DNA of 64,000 bases from Prevotella sp. (GTDB taxonomy: Bacteria > Bacteroidota > Bacteroidia > Bacteroidales > Bacteroidaceae). Location of the stretch: NCBI GenBank assembly GCA_015060485.1, contig SUYI01000002.1:62001-126000 (forward strand), given 5' to 3'. This document shows, piece after piece, positions 25,681-34,129 of the stretch. Below the pieces are notes generated by a model, which was given only the letters and a program-made list of their open reading frames with translations, ran no database searches and had not been told where the DNA came from. The position numbers and the translations under genes were made by a program. Position 1 is the stretch's first letter. Each line of letters begins with the position of its first letter.

Positions 25681-26878
25681 AATAGTTTCGCAGGGGATTG
25701 GCATACATGGTCAGTATGCATTCACGCAGGAAAGCGTCGTCTTTGTCGGGCAGTTGAATCTTGGCCAGCTGGCCAGCCAAGTATTCCTCGAAACGCTTCT
25801 TGTCGGCCAGCGTATAGTGGTCAGCGTAAGTCTGGGTGCCTTCCAATTCGTCGATGGCGATGTAGTTGCAGGGATAAAGCAGGTAGTGCTTGTGCAACTC
25901 GCTGTCGATGCGACGGCTGAGCGTAGCATAAAACTCCTGTTTGGGCAGTTCACTCAGCTCGTCAATCCAGCTGTTGATAGGTGCAGCACAATGGTAATGG
26001 ACGCGTCCCTTATAGCCGAAGATGCCCGTCTTCATGTTGTCGAGATCGTCCTGACGGCTCTTCTTGAAAGCAGGGTTGTCGCGTTTCTGCTGCATTTCCT
26101 GGGCCTTCAGATAGTCACAGGGGTCGAACTCATAACTGATGGTGAGGGGCACGATGTTCAGGTCGCGGAGACTGTCGGCGGCAGAACCGCCGACCATAGT
26201 ACCGCCCATAGCCAGCATCTTCAGCACCGATTCCTGGGTGCGGTCACTGGAATCTTTGGCTCGTCCCTCGCGCTGGGCTATCCAGATGTTTTCACGCTTT
26301 TGGGTAACGGCATAGTGGATATAGCGGCTCATGAGCTGGCTGGAGCGCATCATCTCGTGGGCCGTCAAGCCTCGCCGAACGGTAAAGGCCTTGTTCATAC
26401 GCACCAGTCGCTTGATCCAAGGATAGATGAGCAAGTTGTCGCCAATGCCAATCTCGACCGTTGTAGGGTGGCCTGCATCTACCAGCATCACGTCGAGGAA
26501 GGCTGAGTCGAGCACGATGTCGCGATGGTTTGAAACGAACGTGTAGCGTTGGTCGAGATGAGAGGTGAGAGGTGAGAGGTGAGAGGTATGATTACCTTTG
26601 AGGGCTGCATCGTCGAACGTACAGCCGTCGGTATGTTTGCGGATAATGTAGCGCACCACGGGCTTCATGAATCGCTTCTGGAAGTCGAGAGGAGTCTTAA
26701 TACCCATGAAGGCCAGCCGCAACAAGCCGTTCCGCAGACCCTTCGGCAACCACGGGGCAAAGCCTTTCAGTACCAACGAAAACTGGCGGTCGTTGATGAG
26801 TTCCTCGAACGCCTGTTTCATCTCTCCCGCCTCATAAGGGCGGATCTCGTCAAACTCTTTTACATCGTACTCCATCAT
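25664..26878 (-). CDS. 1-acyl-sn-glycerol-3-phosphate acyltransferase-like protein
   Basis: 404 residues (start 26878 or the next ATG). The PlsC-type motifs are VSNHRDIVLDS (NHxxxxD) and AQREGRAKDSSDRTQ, with GNDLNI-type sequence replaced by RDLNIVPLTISYEF near the lipid-binding block. The protein is longer than PlsC, and its N-terminal 90 residues are of the type seen in larger Bacteroidetes acyltransferases. It should acylate lysophosphatidate or a related lipid at the inner membrane. About twelve residues ([14 protein letters not shown]) just before the catalytic block come from a GAGAGGTGAGAGG repeat (26556-26588). Confidence 0.85.
   Translation of the reverse strand: MMEYDVKEFDEIRPYEAGEMKQAFEELINDRQFSLVLKGFAPWLPKGLRNGLLRLAFMGIKTPLDFQKRFMKPVVRYIIRKHTDGCTFDDAALKGNHTSHLSPLTSHLDQRYTFVSNHRDIVLDSAFLDVMLVDAGHPTTVEIGIGDNLLIYPWIKRLVRMNKAFTVRRGLTAHEMMRSSQLMSRYIHYAVTQKRENIWIAQREGRAKDSSDRTQESVLKMLAMGGTMVGGSAADSLRDLNIVPLTISYEFDPCDYLKAQEMQQKRDNPAFKKSRQDDLDNMKTGIFGYKGRVHYHCAAPINSWIDELSELPKQEFYATLSRRIDSELHKHYLLYPCNYIAIDELEGTQTYADHYTLADKKRFEEYLAGQLAKIQLPDKDDAFLRECILTMYANPLRNYLKVKG
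26556..26588 (-). repeat. In-frame TGAGAGG repeat in the acyltransferase gene
   Basis: Four copies of the heptamer (G)GTGAGAG encode SHLSPLTSHL on the minus strand. The same repeat and the same peptide type recur in the DUF1537 kinase gene. Confidence 0.8.
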
Positions 26879-26951
26879 GGCGGCAGCTAATCGTTTCTTT
26901 AGTAAGCTTTGTACCTTTGGTCAAAGAAATTATTCACTATTCACTTTCCCC
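26879..26951. repeat. Spacer with second copy of the GH67-type element
   Basis: 26887-26929 (CTAATCGTTTC... TTTGTACCTTTGGTCAAAGAA) matches the complement of the GH67 insert core with a few changes. It is followed by two ATTCACT units. The TACCTTTG within it resembles a plus-strand -7 box but no plus-strand gene follows. Confidence 0.75.
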
Positions 26952-27941
26952 TTAGAACTGGTTTTCCACGATGTCTGCCAAAATATCTCTCATTTCCAAG
27001 CCGGCAGCCTTGACCTGCTGGGGAATGAAACTGGTAGGAGTCATGCCGGGAGTTGTGTTCACTTCGAGCATGTGGATCTTTCCAGACTTCGAGATGATAT
27101 AGTCGATGCGGATAATGCCATTGCAGTGCAAGATGTCGTAGATGTGGCTGGTAATCTCGCGTACACGGCGAGCCAGGTCCTCGCTGATGCGGGCAGGGGT
27201 AATCTCCTGGACCTGTCCGTTGTACTTGGCGTCGTAGTCGAAGAACTCGTTCTGCGTCACCACCTCGGTAATGGGCAGCAGCACGGTCTTCTCGTCCGTC
27301 TTATAGCATCCGATAGTGATTTCAGTACCCTCCAGATACTGTTCGACCATCACCTCGTCGCTCTCGAGCATGGCCTTACGCAAGGCAGGAGCCAACTGGT
27401 CCTTGTTCTTCACCTTCGACACACCAAAACTCGAACCATCAGTGGCGGGCTTCACGAAGCAAGGCATGCCGATGCGTTGTTCAATCTCGTCCTCGCTGAC
27501 CAGATGCTCGTAACCACGACGGATGAGCAGCGAGTCGGCCACAGCGACACCATAGCCGCGCAGATACTGGTTGAGTACGAACTTGTCGAACGTCATGGCC
27601 TCGACCAATACACCGCTGGTTGAATAGGGGATGTCGACCAGGTCGAAATAGCCCTGCAGGATACCATTCTCGCCAGGAGTGCCGTGAATGGTGATGTAGG
27701 CATAGTCGAACAGACGGGCCTTGCCGTCCTCTACAAACGAGAAGTCGTTACGGTCAATCTTGGCCGTAGTGCCATCAGGCAGATTGACGTGCCAATCCTG
27801 TCCCTTGATGTCGACAATATAGACATTGTAGCGCTCCTTGTCGAAAAAAGAATAGAGTCCTTGTGCGGAGCGCAGTGACACATCGTGTTCAGAAGAGTCG
27901 CCACCACAGACGATGGCAATGTTGCGTTTCAGTTGTTTCAT
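26952..27941 (-). CDS. ddl: D-alanine--D-alanine ligase
   Basis: 329 residues with ATP-grasp fold. Motifs seen: CGGDSSEHDVSLRSAQ near the N-terminus, TDGSSFGVSKVK, VEQYLEGTEITIG and LEVNTTPGMTPTSFIPQQ at the C-terminus. It joins two D-Ala for peptidoglycan precursor synthesis in the cytoplasm. Upstream on the same strand are rluD and a PASTA protein, a gene order I associate with Bacteroidales. Confidence 0.97.
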   Translation of the reverse strand: MKQLKRNIAIVCGGDSSEHDVSLRSAQGLYSFFDKERYNVYIVDIKGQDWHVNLPDGTTAKIDRNDFSFVEDGKARLFDYAYITIHGTPGENGILQGYFDLVDIPYSTSGVLVEAMTFDKFVLNQYLRGYGVAVADSLLIRRGYEHLVSEDEIEQRIGMPCFVKPATDGSSFGVSKVKNKDQLAPALRKAMLESDEVMVEQYLEGTEITIGCYKTDEKTVLLPITEVVTQNEFFDYDAKYNGQVQEITPARISEDLARRVREITSHIYDILHCNGIIRIDYIISKSGKIHMLEVNTTPGMTPTSFIPQQVKAAGLEMRDILADIVENQF

Positions 27942-28021
27942 TATGATATTATTTTTTGTCGTTATTTCTTTTTTTCCGTTTTTCCGTTATACCGGTATTC
28001 CGGCATTCCGGTATTTCGATA
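27942..28021. repeat. Spacer with CCGGTATTCC palindromes
   Basis: After a T-rich stretch come CCGTTATACCGGTATTCCGG, CATTCCGGTATTTCGATATC and GTTATTTCGATATTCC, which are degenerate repeats with ATACCGGTAT and CGATAT palindromic cores. No promoter or gene seen. Confidence 0.55.
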
Positions 28022-29083
28022 TCACGTTATTTCGATATTCCGAGTGTAATTGCGCCACTTGTCAATCAGCGCCAGCATGTCGTCGGCCAAAGGGCTGGTG
28101 AAGTCCATCTGCTCATGGGTTGTGGGATGGACGAAGCCCAGTGTCTTGGCGTGCAAGGCCTGGCGCGAACAGAGTTTGAAGCAGTTTTGGATATAGGCCT
28201 TGTAGGATGCAGTTCGCTCGCCACGCAGAATTTCCGTACCTCCATAGCGCTCGTCGCCGAACAGCGGGTGTCCGATGTGCTTCATGTGGGCTCGGATCTG
28301 GTGTGTGCGACCTGTTTCCAGGCGGCACTCTACGAGGGTGGTATATCCGAAGCGTTCCAACACGCGATAGTGTGTAACGGCCGATTTGCCGATGTCGCTT
28401 CCCACGGGGAAGACCGCCATCCGCTGTCGGTCACGTGGGTCGCGCCCGATGTTGCCCTCGATGCGTCCCGTATCTTCAGTAAAGTTGCCCCATACCAACG
28501 CCTGGTAGCTGCGGTGAGTGTCGTGGTTGAAGAACTGGGCTCCCAATTCCGTCTTGGCATCGGGCGTCTTGGCCACGACGAGCAGTCCGCTGGTATCCTT
28601 GTCAATACGGTGAACCAGTCCCACGCTTGGGTCGTTGGGGTCGTAGCTGGGCAGGTTGCGCAGGTGCCAGGCAATGGCATTGACCAGTGTGCCGTGAAAA
28701 TTGCCCACCCCAGGGTGTACCACCAATCCTGCCGGTTTGTTGATGACCATCAGTTGGTCGTCCTCGTAGACCACATCCAGGGGAATATCCTCTGGCTCGA
28801 TAGTTGTGTCGTAGTGCGGGCGGTCGAGCATCAGCGTCACAACGTCTCCAGGACGAACCTTATAATTGCTTTTGACGGGCTTTCCGTTAACATGGATGAA
28901 ACCGGCATCGGCGGCTTTTTGGATGCGGTTGCGCGAGGAGTGCTGCACGTGCTCAGACATGTATTTGTCGATGCGCACAGGTTCCTGTCCGCGATCTACT
29001 TCCATGCGCAGATGCTCATACAGCTGACCGTCGCCTTCCTCATCGGGCCCTAACATTATGTCATCCAGTTCGTCCGTCATCAT
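28022..29083 (-). CDS. rluD: 23S rRNA pseudouridine synthase, RluD type
   Basis: 353 residues. An acidic N-terminal tail (about 25 residues) precedes an S4 domain (VRIDKYMSEH... GFIHVNGKPVKSNYKVRPGD), then the RluA-family catalytic domain with VGLVHRIDKDTSGLLVVAKT, whose Asp is catalytic. RluD makes pseudouridines in helix 69 of 23S rRNA; RluD rather than RluC is inferred from the S4 domain and the context. Its start is 2 nt from the end of the PASTA gene, and ddl follows. Confidence 0.93.
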   Translation of the reverse strand: MMTDELDDIMLGPDEEGDGQLYEHLRMEVDRGQEPVRIDKYMSEHVQHSSRNRIQKAADAGFIHVNGKPVKSNYKVRPGDVVTLMLDRPHYDTTIEPEDIPLDVVYEDDQLMVINKPAGLVVHPGVGNFHGTLVNAIAWHLRNLPSYDPNDPSVGLVHRIDKDTSGLLVVAKTPDAKTELGAQFFNHDTHRSYQALVWGNFTEDTGRIEGNIGRDPRDRQRMAVFPVGSDIGKSAVTHYRVLERFGYTTLVECRLETGRTHQIRAHMKHIGHPLFGDERYGGTEILRGERTASYKAYIQNCFKLCSRQALHAKTLGFVHPTTHEQMDFTSPLADDMLALIDKWRNYTRNIEIT

Positions 29084-29085
29084 GA

Positions 29086-29745
29086 TTAATTTTCTGTTGC
29101 AGGCTCCGTAACCTCTTCAAAATCGTCGATAGTAGTCTCCTGAGGCTCGGAATACGATTGGTCAACATATTCAAAGTCGTCCGATTCGCCAATGTTGCCT
29201 CCGCCAACAAGCAGGGTCAGCGGATAATCGATGGGGATACGGTCGCCATTCGACACGCGACGCCCTCGGCACACGATGCCGTAAACCCAGTCGCGCTCGC
29301 CAGGCACCTCTTGAGCCGGCAACAAGCGGAATCCCATAGCTGTCAGCTTTGCCTCTGCTTCACGAACGCTGGAGTTGTCGACAATATCGGGAATGGTAAA
29401 CGAGGGTGACGTTGGGGAGTTGACGGTGACGTAGATGATATGTCCCTGTTTGACTTTTGCCCCAGTGCCTGGTGTCTGAGCCAAGATGCAGTCGGCAGGC
29501 AACGTCTTGTTATATCCAGAGTCGCTGACCAAGATGATCAGGCCTTCTTGTTCCAGCAGCAAACGGGCCTTGTTATAAGTCATTCCCTGTATTTTGGGTA
29601 CAACAATGCCTTCGCCGTGATGGGTATAGAACTCCAAACCATACTTCACGCCGAAACATAGCAATACAACGACCAAGCACATTGCCAACATGTGTATTAA
29701 AACGTAGCGACTGGCTATTTTGCCAAAGATTTCCTTCGTGTTCAT
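29086..29745 (-). CDS. PASTA domain membrane protein
   Basis: 219 residues. A membrane helix at about 17-38 (HMLAMCLVVVLLCFGVKYGL) anchors two clear PASTA repeats in the periplasm (about 46-110, IVVPKIQGMTYNKARLLLEQEG; about 115-180, FTIPDIVDNSSVREAEAKLTAMG) and an acidic C-terminal tail. PASTA domains bind muropeptide or lipid II in kinases and PBPs; here there is no catalytic domain, so a peptidoglycan-binding or scaffold role is likely. First gene of the PASTA-rluD-ddl operon. Confidence 0.9.
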   Translation of the reverse strand: MNTKEIFGKIASRYVLIHMLAMCLVVVLLCFGVKYGLEFYTHHGEGIVVPKIQGMTYNKARLLLEQEGLIILVSDSGYNKTLPADCILAQTPGTGAKVKQGHIIYVTVNSPTSPSFTIPDIVDNSSVREAEAKLTAMGFRLLPAQEVPGERDWVYGIVCRGRRVSNGDRIPIDYPLTLLVGGGNIGESDDFEYVDQSYSEPQETTIDDFEEVTEPATEN

Positions 29746-29768
29746 GAACTATATCAATTATCAAGGAG

Positions 29769-29776
29769 CAAAAGTA
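29769..29776 (-). promoter_or_regulatory. -7 box of the PASTA-rluD-ddl operon
   Basis: TACTTTTG on the minus strand, 23 nt before the ATG at 29745. Confidence 0.55.
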
Positions 29777-29794
29777 CGAATAAGTGAGCAAAAA

Positions 29795-29836
29795 ACCAAA
29801 AAAATTGGGTATATTTTTAAAAAACACACCCAATTC
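29795..29836 (-). terminator. Terminator of rpmH
   Basis: On the minus strand AATTGGGT (complement of 29828-29835) pairs with ACCCAATT (complement of 29803-29810), followed by an uninterrupted T-run. This is a typical intrinsic terminator 20 nt after the rpmH stop. Confidence 0.85.
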
Positions 29837-29856
29837 TTATTTGTGACTCGTCACGA

Positions 29857-30012
29857 TTACTTTCCGTGATGCTCGTCAGATACGGTTAACTTCTTACGGC
29901 CCTTAGCGCGGCGAGAAGCCAATACGCGACGACCATTCTTCGTTGCCATGCGCTCGCGGAAGCCATGCTTGTTCACGCGACGACGATTGTGCGGCTGAAA
30001 TGTTCTTTTCAT
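29857..30012 (-). CDS. rpmH: Ribosomal protein bL34
   Basis: 51 residues, very basic: [20 protein letters not shown], then [20 protein letters not shown] and [11 protein letters not shown]. This matches bL34 throughout, with a short Bacteroidetes-type C-terminal extension. It is a component of the 50S subunit, located near the 5' region of 23S rRNA. The gene stands alone between its own promoter and terminator; rnpA, its neighbour in many bacteria, is absent here. Confidence 0.97.
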   Translation of the reverse strand: MKRTFQPHNRRRVNKHGFRERMATKNGRRVLASRRAKGRKKLTVSDEHHGK

Positions 30013-30055
30013 TGTTCTATCGTTATTTTATTTGTTGTGATTCGACAATTAATGC

Positions 30056-30070
30056 TCCGAAAATCGGAGT
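30056..30070 (-). promoter_or_regulatory. Hairpin at the 5' end of the rpmH leader
   Basis: The perfect inverted repeat CTCCGA-AAA-TCGGAG lies about 10 nt downstream of the rpmH -7 box (TAATTTTG, complement of 30080-30087), so it would form at the very 5' end of the mRNA. It could stabilise the transcript or take part in autoregulation. Confidence 0.5.
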
Positions 30071-30161
30071 TTCGGGCTGCAAAATTACATAATTATTTCT
30101 AATTGTGCAAGTTTCTGACGAAATTTTGTGCTTATTTTTATGTTTTTTTCCAAAAATGTCG

Positions 30162-30169
30162 TACCTTTG
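30162..30169 (+). promoter_or_regulatory. -7 box of efp
   Basis: TACCTTTG fits the consensus exactly; the leader to the ATG at 30213 is about 40 nt. Confidence 0.7.
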
Positions 30170-30212
30170 CACCCGCAAAAGTGATAAATACATTATTAAA
30201 TAGCTATTTTTT

Positions 30213-30779
30213 ATGATTAACTCACAAGACATTAAAAAAGGAACCGCTATCCGCATGGACGGCGCAATTTGGGTATGTATTGATTTCCAGCACCGCAAGC
30301 CTGGTAAAGGTAACACCATCATGAACATCAAGCTGAAGAACGTTACCGACGGCCGTGTACTGGAGCGTCGCTACAACATCGGTGAGAAGCTTGAGGACGT
30401 GGTTATCGAGCACCGCGACTATCAGTATCTCTATGAGGATCAGGAAGGTCGTATCTTCATGAATCAGGAGACTTTCGAGCAGATACCTATTGCCAACGAC
30501 CTCGTTATTGGCCATGAGTACATGAAGGAAGGCGACGTCGTATCAGTGGTTAGTGATACCACAGACGGTACTATCCTTTACGCTGAGATGCCCGTGAAGA
30601 CCATCCTGCGTGTGACCCACTCTGAGCCTGGCATCAAGGGCGATACCGCTACAAACACTTTGAAGCCTGCTACGCTGGAGACTGGTGTTGAGGTTCGCGT
30701 TCCCCTGTTCATCAACGAGGGCGACCTCATTCAGGTCGATACCCGCGACGGCTCTTATCTGGCTCGTGCCAAGGAGTAA
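30213..30779 (+). CDS. efp: Translation elongation factor P
   Basis: 188 residues, three beta domains. The tip loop that reaches the peptidyl transferase centre reads HRKPGKGN, with Lys at about position 32 corresponding to the modified Lys34 of E. coli. The C-terminal part ends with the conserved INEGDLIQVDTRDGSYLARAKE. EF-P rescues ribosomes stalled at polyproline. No modification genes are adjacent. Confidence 0.97.
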   Translation: MINSQDIKKGTAIRMDGAIWVCIDFQHRKPGKGNTIMNIKLKNVTDGRVLERRYNIGEKLEDVVIEHRDYQYLYEDQEGRIFMNQETFEQIPIANDLVIGHEYMKEGDVVSVVSDTTDGTILYAEMPVKTILRVTHSEPGIKGDTATNTLKPATLETGVEVRVPLFINEGDLIQVDTRDGSYLARAKE

Positions 30780-30784
30780 ATCGA

Positions 30785-30816
30785 ATGGATAATTGACAAT
30801 TGATAATTGACAATTG
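30785..30816. repeat. AATTGACAATTGAT spacer repeat
   Basis: Three TTGACAATTGATAA-like units fill the efp-GT2 spacer. The last TTG of the repeat (30814) is the only plausible start codon of the next gene. Confidence 0.75.
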
Positions 30817-31782
30817 AAATACTCAGTCATTGTACCAGTCTACAATCGCCCTGACGAAGTGGACGAGTTGCTTGAGAGTTTGTGTTCTCAAACATTTAAG
30901 GACTTTGAGGTCGTTATCGTAGAAGACGGTTCAAAAATCACATGCAAGGATGTTTGCGACAAGTACGCAAACATCCTTGATTTACAATATTACTATAAGG
31001 AGAACAGCGGACCAGGTCAGAGCCGCAACTATGGTGTGGAGCGTGCCAAGGGTGATTACGTGCTCATTGTCGACTCCGATGCTGTAGCTCCTACGGGTTA
31101 TCTGCAAGCTATCGACGACGAGCTGCGCCGCCAGCCTTCTGATGCGTGGGGTGGTCCTGATGCTGCCCACGACTCGTTTACTGATGTGCAGAAGGCCATC
31201 TCTTATGCGATGACCAGCTTTTTCACGACAGGTGGTATTCGTGGTGGCAAAAAGCAGCTGGACAAGTTCTATCCCCGTTCCTTCAATCTGGGTATCCGTC
31301 GTGAGGCCTATCTCGCCTTAGGCGGTTTTTCGAAGACTCGCTTCTCGAAGATGTCGCTTTATGGTGAGGATATCGACTTCTCCATCCGTATTTATAAGGC
31401 AGGCTATAGCTGTCGCCTCTTTCCTGAGGCCTGGGTGTGGCATAAGCGTCGTACTGACTTCCGCCGCTTCTGGCGTCAGGTCTATAACAGCGGCTATGCC
31501 CGTGTCAACCTGTGGCGTATGTATCCTGAGGCACTGAAGCCCGTTCATGCACTGCCCTCGCTGTTCACCATCGGTGTAGCAGGTCTTGTGGTGCTGGCTC
31601 CGTTTACCTGTGGCTGGTCGCTCGTATTGCTGTTGCTCTATGCCCTGCTGATTCTTATAGACTCCAGCATCCAGTCGAAGAGCCTGAAGGTGGGTTTCCT
31701 CGCCGTTGCTGCCGTTTTCGTACAACTCATTGGCTATGGCATCGGATTCCTGGAGTCATTGTTCAGCGGAAAGTTGAGATAA
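30814..31782 (+). CDS. Family 2 glycosyltransferase, membrane-associated
   Basis: 322 residues starting at TTG 30814 (KYSVIVPVYNRPDEVDELL); upstream in-frame codons reach a stop without an ATG. The GT-A fold has VIVPVYNRP, VIVEDGS and the metal-binding DSD-like DSDAVAP; the acceptor side includes YGEDIDFSIRIYKAG. Two or three membrane helices (about 255-315) close the protein. It should transfer a sugar from a nucleotide donor to a lipid or polysaccharide acceptor at the inner membrane; substrate unknown. radC starts 3 nt after its stop. Confidence 0.9.
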   Translation: MKYSVIVPVYNRPDEVDELLESLCSQTFKDFEVVIVEDGSKITCKDVCDKYANILDLQYYYKENSGPGQSRNYGVERAKGDYVLIVDSDAVAPTGYLQAIDDELRRQPSDAWGGPDAAHDSFTDVQKAISYAMTSFFTTGGIRGGKKQLDKFYPRSFNLGIRREAYLALGGFSKTRFSKMSLYGEDIDFSIRIYKAGYSCRLFPEAWVWHKRRTDFRRFWRQVYNSGYARVNLWRMYPEALKPVHALPSLFTIGVAGLVVLAPFTCGWSLVLLLLYALLILIDSSIQSKSLKVGFLAVAAVFVQLIGYGIGFLESLFSGKLR

Positions 31783-31785
31783 GTG

Positions 31786-32472
31786 ATGGATAAGCTCAAC
31801 ATCAACCAATGGGCCGAAGAAGACCGTCCGCGTGAGAAACTCATGCGACTGGGAGCTGAGGCGCTTTCCAATGCTGAGCTGTTAGCTATCCTAATAGGCT
31901 CCGGCTCGACCAAGGAGAGTGCCGTCGACCTGATGAAGCGGGTGTTGGGCGATTGCAACAACAACCTGAATACGCTGGGCAAGCAATCCATTCAGGAGCT
32001 GTGTCAGTATAATGGGGTGGGTGAGGCGAAGGCCATTACCATCCTCGCTGCCTGCGAACTGGGCAAGCGCCGGCAGATGGAAACACCTGAGGAACGTCCA
32101 GATGTGGGTACTGCAACCCTTATCTACAACCACATGCATCCGGTGTTGCAGGACTTGGACGTAGAAGAGTTCTGGCTGTTGCTCATGAATCAGAACCACC
32201 GACTCATCAAGAAAATGCGCATCTCGCATGGAGGCATTACTGAGGTCAGCGTCGACATCCGCATCATTATGCGTGAGGCCGTGCTCTGCAATTCCACCAT
32301 CCTCGCCGTCTGCCACAACCACCCATCAGGCAGTCTGCGTCCCAGCAAGATGGATGACGAACTCACCAACAGTCTCGTCAAAGCCTGTAATTTGATGCGT
32401 ATCCGCTTTCTGGACCACGTCATCATTACCGACGGGGCCTACTACAGTTACCACGAAGAGGGACTCGTGTAA
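31786..32472 (+). CDS. radC: RadC family JAB1/MPN protein
   Basis: 228 residues from the ATG at 31786 (a GTG at 31783 directly precedes it). A helix-hairpin-helix region (QYNGVGEAKAITILAACELGKR) precedes the JAMM-like metal motif HNHPSGSLRPSKMDDELT. The family was once linked to DNA repair, but its role is unresolved. It is followed at once by an intrinsic terminator. Confidence 0.95.
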   Translation: MDKLNINQWAEEDRPREKLMRLGAEALSNAELLAILIGSGSTKESAVDLMKRVLGDCNNNLNTLGKQSIQELCQYNGVGEAKAITILAACELGKRRQMETPEERPDVGTATLIYNHMHPVLQDLDVEEFWLLLMNQNHRLIKKMRISHGGITEVSVDIRIIMREAVLCNSTILAVCHNHPSGSLRPSKMDDELTNSLVKACNLMRIRFLDHVIITDGAYYSYHEEGLV

Positions 32473-32503
32473 ATTATTCCCAGCCTTGGGAATAATTTTT
32501 TCT
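32473..32503 (+). terminator. Terminator of the efp-GT2-radC run
   Basis: A 10-bp stem, ATTATTCCCA (32473-32482) with TGGGAATAAT (32487-32496), and a T-run. It starts on the last base after the radC stop codon. Confidence 0.9.
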
Positions 32504-32536
32504 TAGCCAGAGAGCAAATAATTACTTGGTTAAACA

Positions 32537-33649
32537 CTACGCCAGGAGGTGGTAGGTGCCTCCTGCCAAAGGTTTGACGATGCCCTTCATTTCGAGTTGA
32601 AAGAGCAGGGCGGTAAGTTGCCCGATAGGGATATTGGTCTTGACGCTGATGATATTTAATTGCAGGTCGTTGGTTTGCTGGAGCAGGCTGACGACTTGTT
32701 GTTCTTGGGGTGTAAGGTCTGGAAACAGCTGGCGTTCGACGGCTTCAGGCTGTTGTTTCAAGGTCTGCCAACCCATGCTTTCCAGGAAGTCTGCCGCTGA
32801 AGTGATGAGTGCTGCCGTATTGTTGCGAATCATCTTGTTGCAGCCCTCGCTAAAGGGCATTCCCACAGCTCCGGGGAAAGCAAAGACGTCGCGTCCGTAT
32901 TCCTGTGCAATGCGACAGGTAATAAGTCCTCCGCCCTTAATGGCACTTTCTACAAGAATGGTTGCGTCAGAAATGCCTGCCACGATGCGGTTACGTTGGC
33001 GGAAGTTGTTGGGCAACGCCTCTGTTTGGCTCATATATTCAGTGAGTAGTCCGCCCTTCGTCAGCATCTTAGCAGCAATGTCGCGATGGGCATAGGGATA
33101 GATTTGGTCCAGTCCGTGAGCCAGCACACCCACTGTTTCGAAGCCTTGTCCGAGGGCGTTGGTATGGGCGCAGACGTCAATGCCATAAGCCAGTCCGCTG
33201 ACAATCAGCACCTGTGGGCACAGCGTTCGCAAATCTATAATAAAACGACGAATGAGGTCCTGTCCGTAAGTAGTGCAATGGCGTGTGCCCACGATGTTGA
33301 GGATATAACGTTGGTTGAGGTCGGCATTACCTTTATAATAGAGAAGCAGGGGTGCATCAGGACATTCGCAGAGTCGTTGGGGATAGTCTGCATCGTCCAA
33401 AGTCAGCACACGAATATTGTTCTTCGTGACGAATTCCATCTCGGCAGCAGCCCTGTGCAGAGCATCGTCCCAGTTCTTCATGGCTTCGCGCAGACGGGGT
33501 GTGGCGTCAGGAATGACGTCGCCAATATCGTTGCGATGGTCATAGACTGCCTTGCTGCTGCCCAGCGTCTGATAAAGCTGCAGGGCTATCTGCTGGTTGA
33601 AGCCCACCATGCGGGTTAGGGCTATCGAATAATAGATTTCGTCGTTCAT
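32537..33649 (-). CDS. dprA: DNA-processing protein DprA
   Basis: 370 residues. A SAM-like N-terminal domain precedes the Rossmann core with NIVGTRHCTTYGQDLIRR, VSGLAYGIDVCAH and VVESAIKGGGLITCRIAQEYGRDVFAFPG. A C-terminal winged helix (about 300-370, TPQEQQVVSLL) completes the usual architecture. DprA loads RecA on incoming single-stranded DNA during transformation. Last gene of the DUF2851-thioesterase-dprA run. Confidence 0.95.
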   Translation of the reverse strand: MNDEIYYSIALTRMVGFNQQIALQLYQTLGSSKAVYDHRNDIGDVIPDATPRLREAMKNWDDALHRAAAEMEFVTKNNIRVLTLDDADYPQRLCECPDAPLLLYYKGNADLNQRYILNIVGTRHCTTYGQDLIRRFIIDLRTLCPQVLIVSGLAYGIDVCAHTNALGQGFETVGVLAHGLDQIYPYAHRDIAAKMLTKGGLLTEYMSQTEALPNNFRQRNRIVAGISDATILVESAIKGGGLITCRIAQEYGRDVFAFPGAVGMPFSEGCNKMIRNNTAALITSAADFLESMGWQTLKQQPEAVERQLFPDLTPQEQQVVSLLQQTNDLQLNIISVKTNIPIGQLTALLFQLEMKGIVKPLAGGTYHLLA

Positions 33650-33685
33650 AGGAAGGGTAGGTGCTGTTAGGGATGTTAGGTTTTG

Positions 33686-34090
33686 TTAGGGGAGATAGGG
33701 GGCGAAAGCCTTGTCGTAGTCTTCGCTGTTGCCCAATCGTCCGTTGATGAGGCATACCAGCATGATTTTCCCTCTGAAGCAGAGCACTTCGTCGGAAGCG
33801 CGGTAGATGTCTTGATGGAAGATATACCTGATGCCGTCTTTCTCGAGCCATAGGCGCGAGATGAATTCATCGTCGCAACGCAAAGGGGCTTTGTACTCCA
33901 GTTTCATACGTGCCACCACGGCGTCGACACCTTTTGCGTGCATCTCCGCAAACGAGAGACCACACTCTTTCAGGAATAGGTGACGCGTATGCTCTGTGTA
34001 GTGGAGGTAGTTGGCATTGTTGACAATACCCTCGATGTCGCACTCGTAGTCGCGAACCTCCATGCGGGTTTCAAAAACGTACTTATTCAT
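33686..34090 (-). CDS. Acyl-CoA thioesterase, 4HBT/YbgC type
   Basis: 134 residues from the ATG at 34090 (MNKYVFETRMEVRDYECD); the longer frame to 34111 starts in spacer repeat. The hot-dog motif VRDYECDIEGIVNNANYLHYTEHTR carries the Asp used by 4-hydroxybenzoyl-CoA thioesterases. It likely hydrolyses short- or medium-chain acyl-CoA in the cytoplasm; substrate unknown. Confidence 0.9.
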   Translation of the reverse strand: MNKYVFETRMEVRDYECDIEGIVNNANYLHYTEHTRHLFLKECGLSFAEMHAKGVDAVVARMKLEYKAPLRCDDEFISRLWLEKDGIRYIFHQDIYRASDEVLCFRGKIMLVCLINGRLGNSEDYDKAFAPYLP

Positions 34091-34129
34091 TGAACTTTGA
34101 ACTTTGAACATTGAACTTTGAACTTTAAG
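34091..34129. repeat. TTGAACTTTGAAC spacer repeat
   Basis: Five TTGAACT(T) units lie between the DUF2851 stop and the thioesterase start. A related ACTTCAAACTTCAAA unit forms an in-frame insertion in the large glycosidase gene at 53103-53136. Confidence 0.7.
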
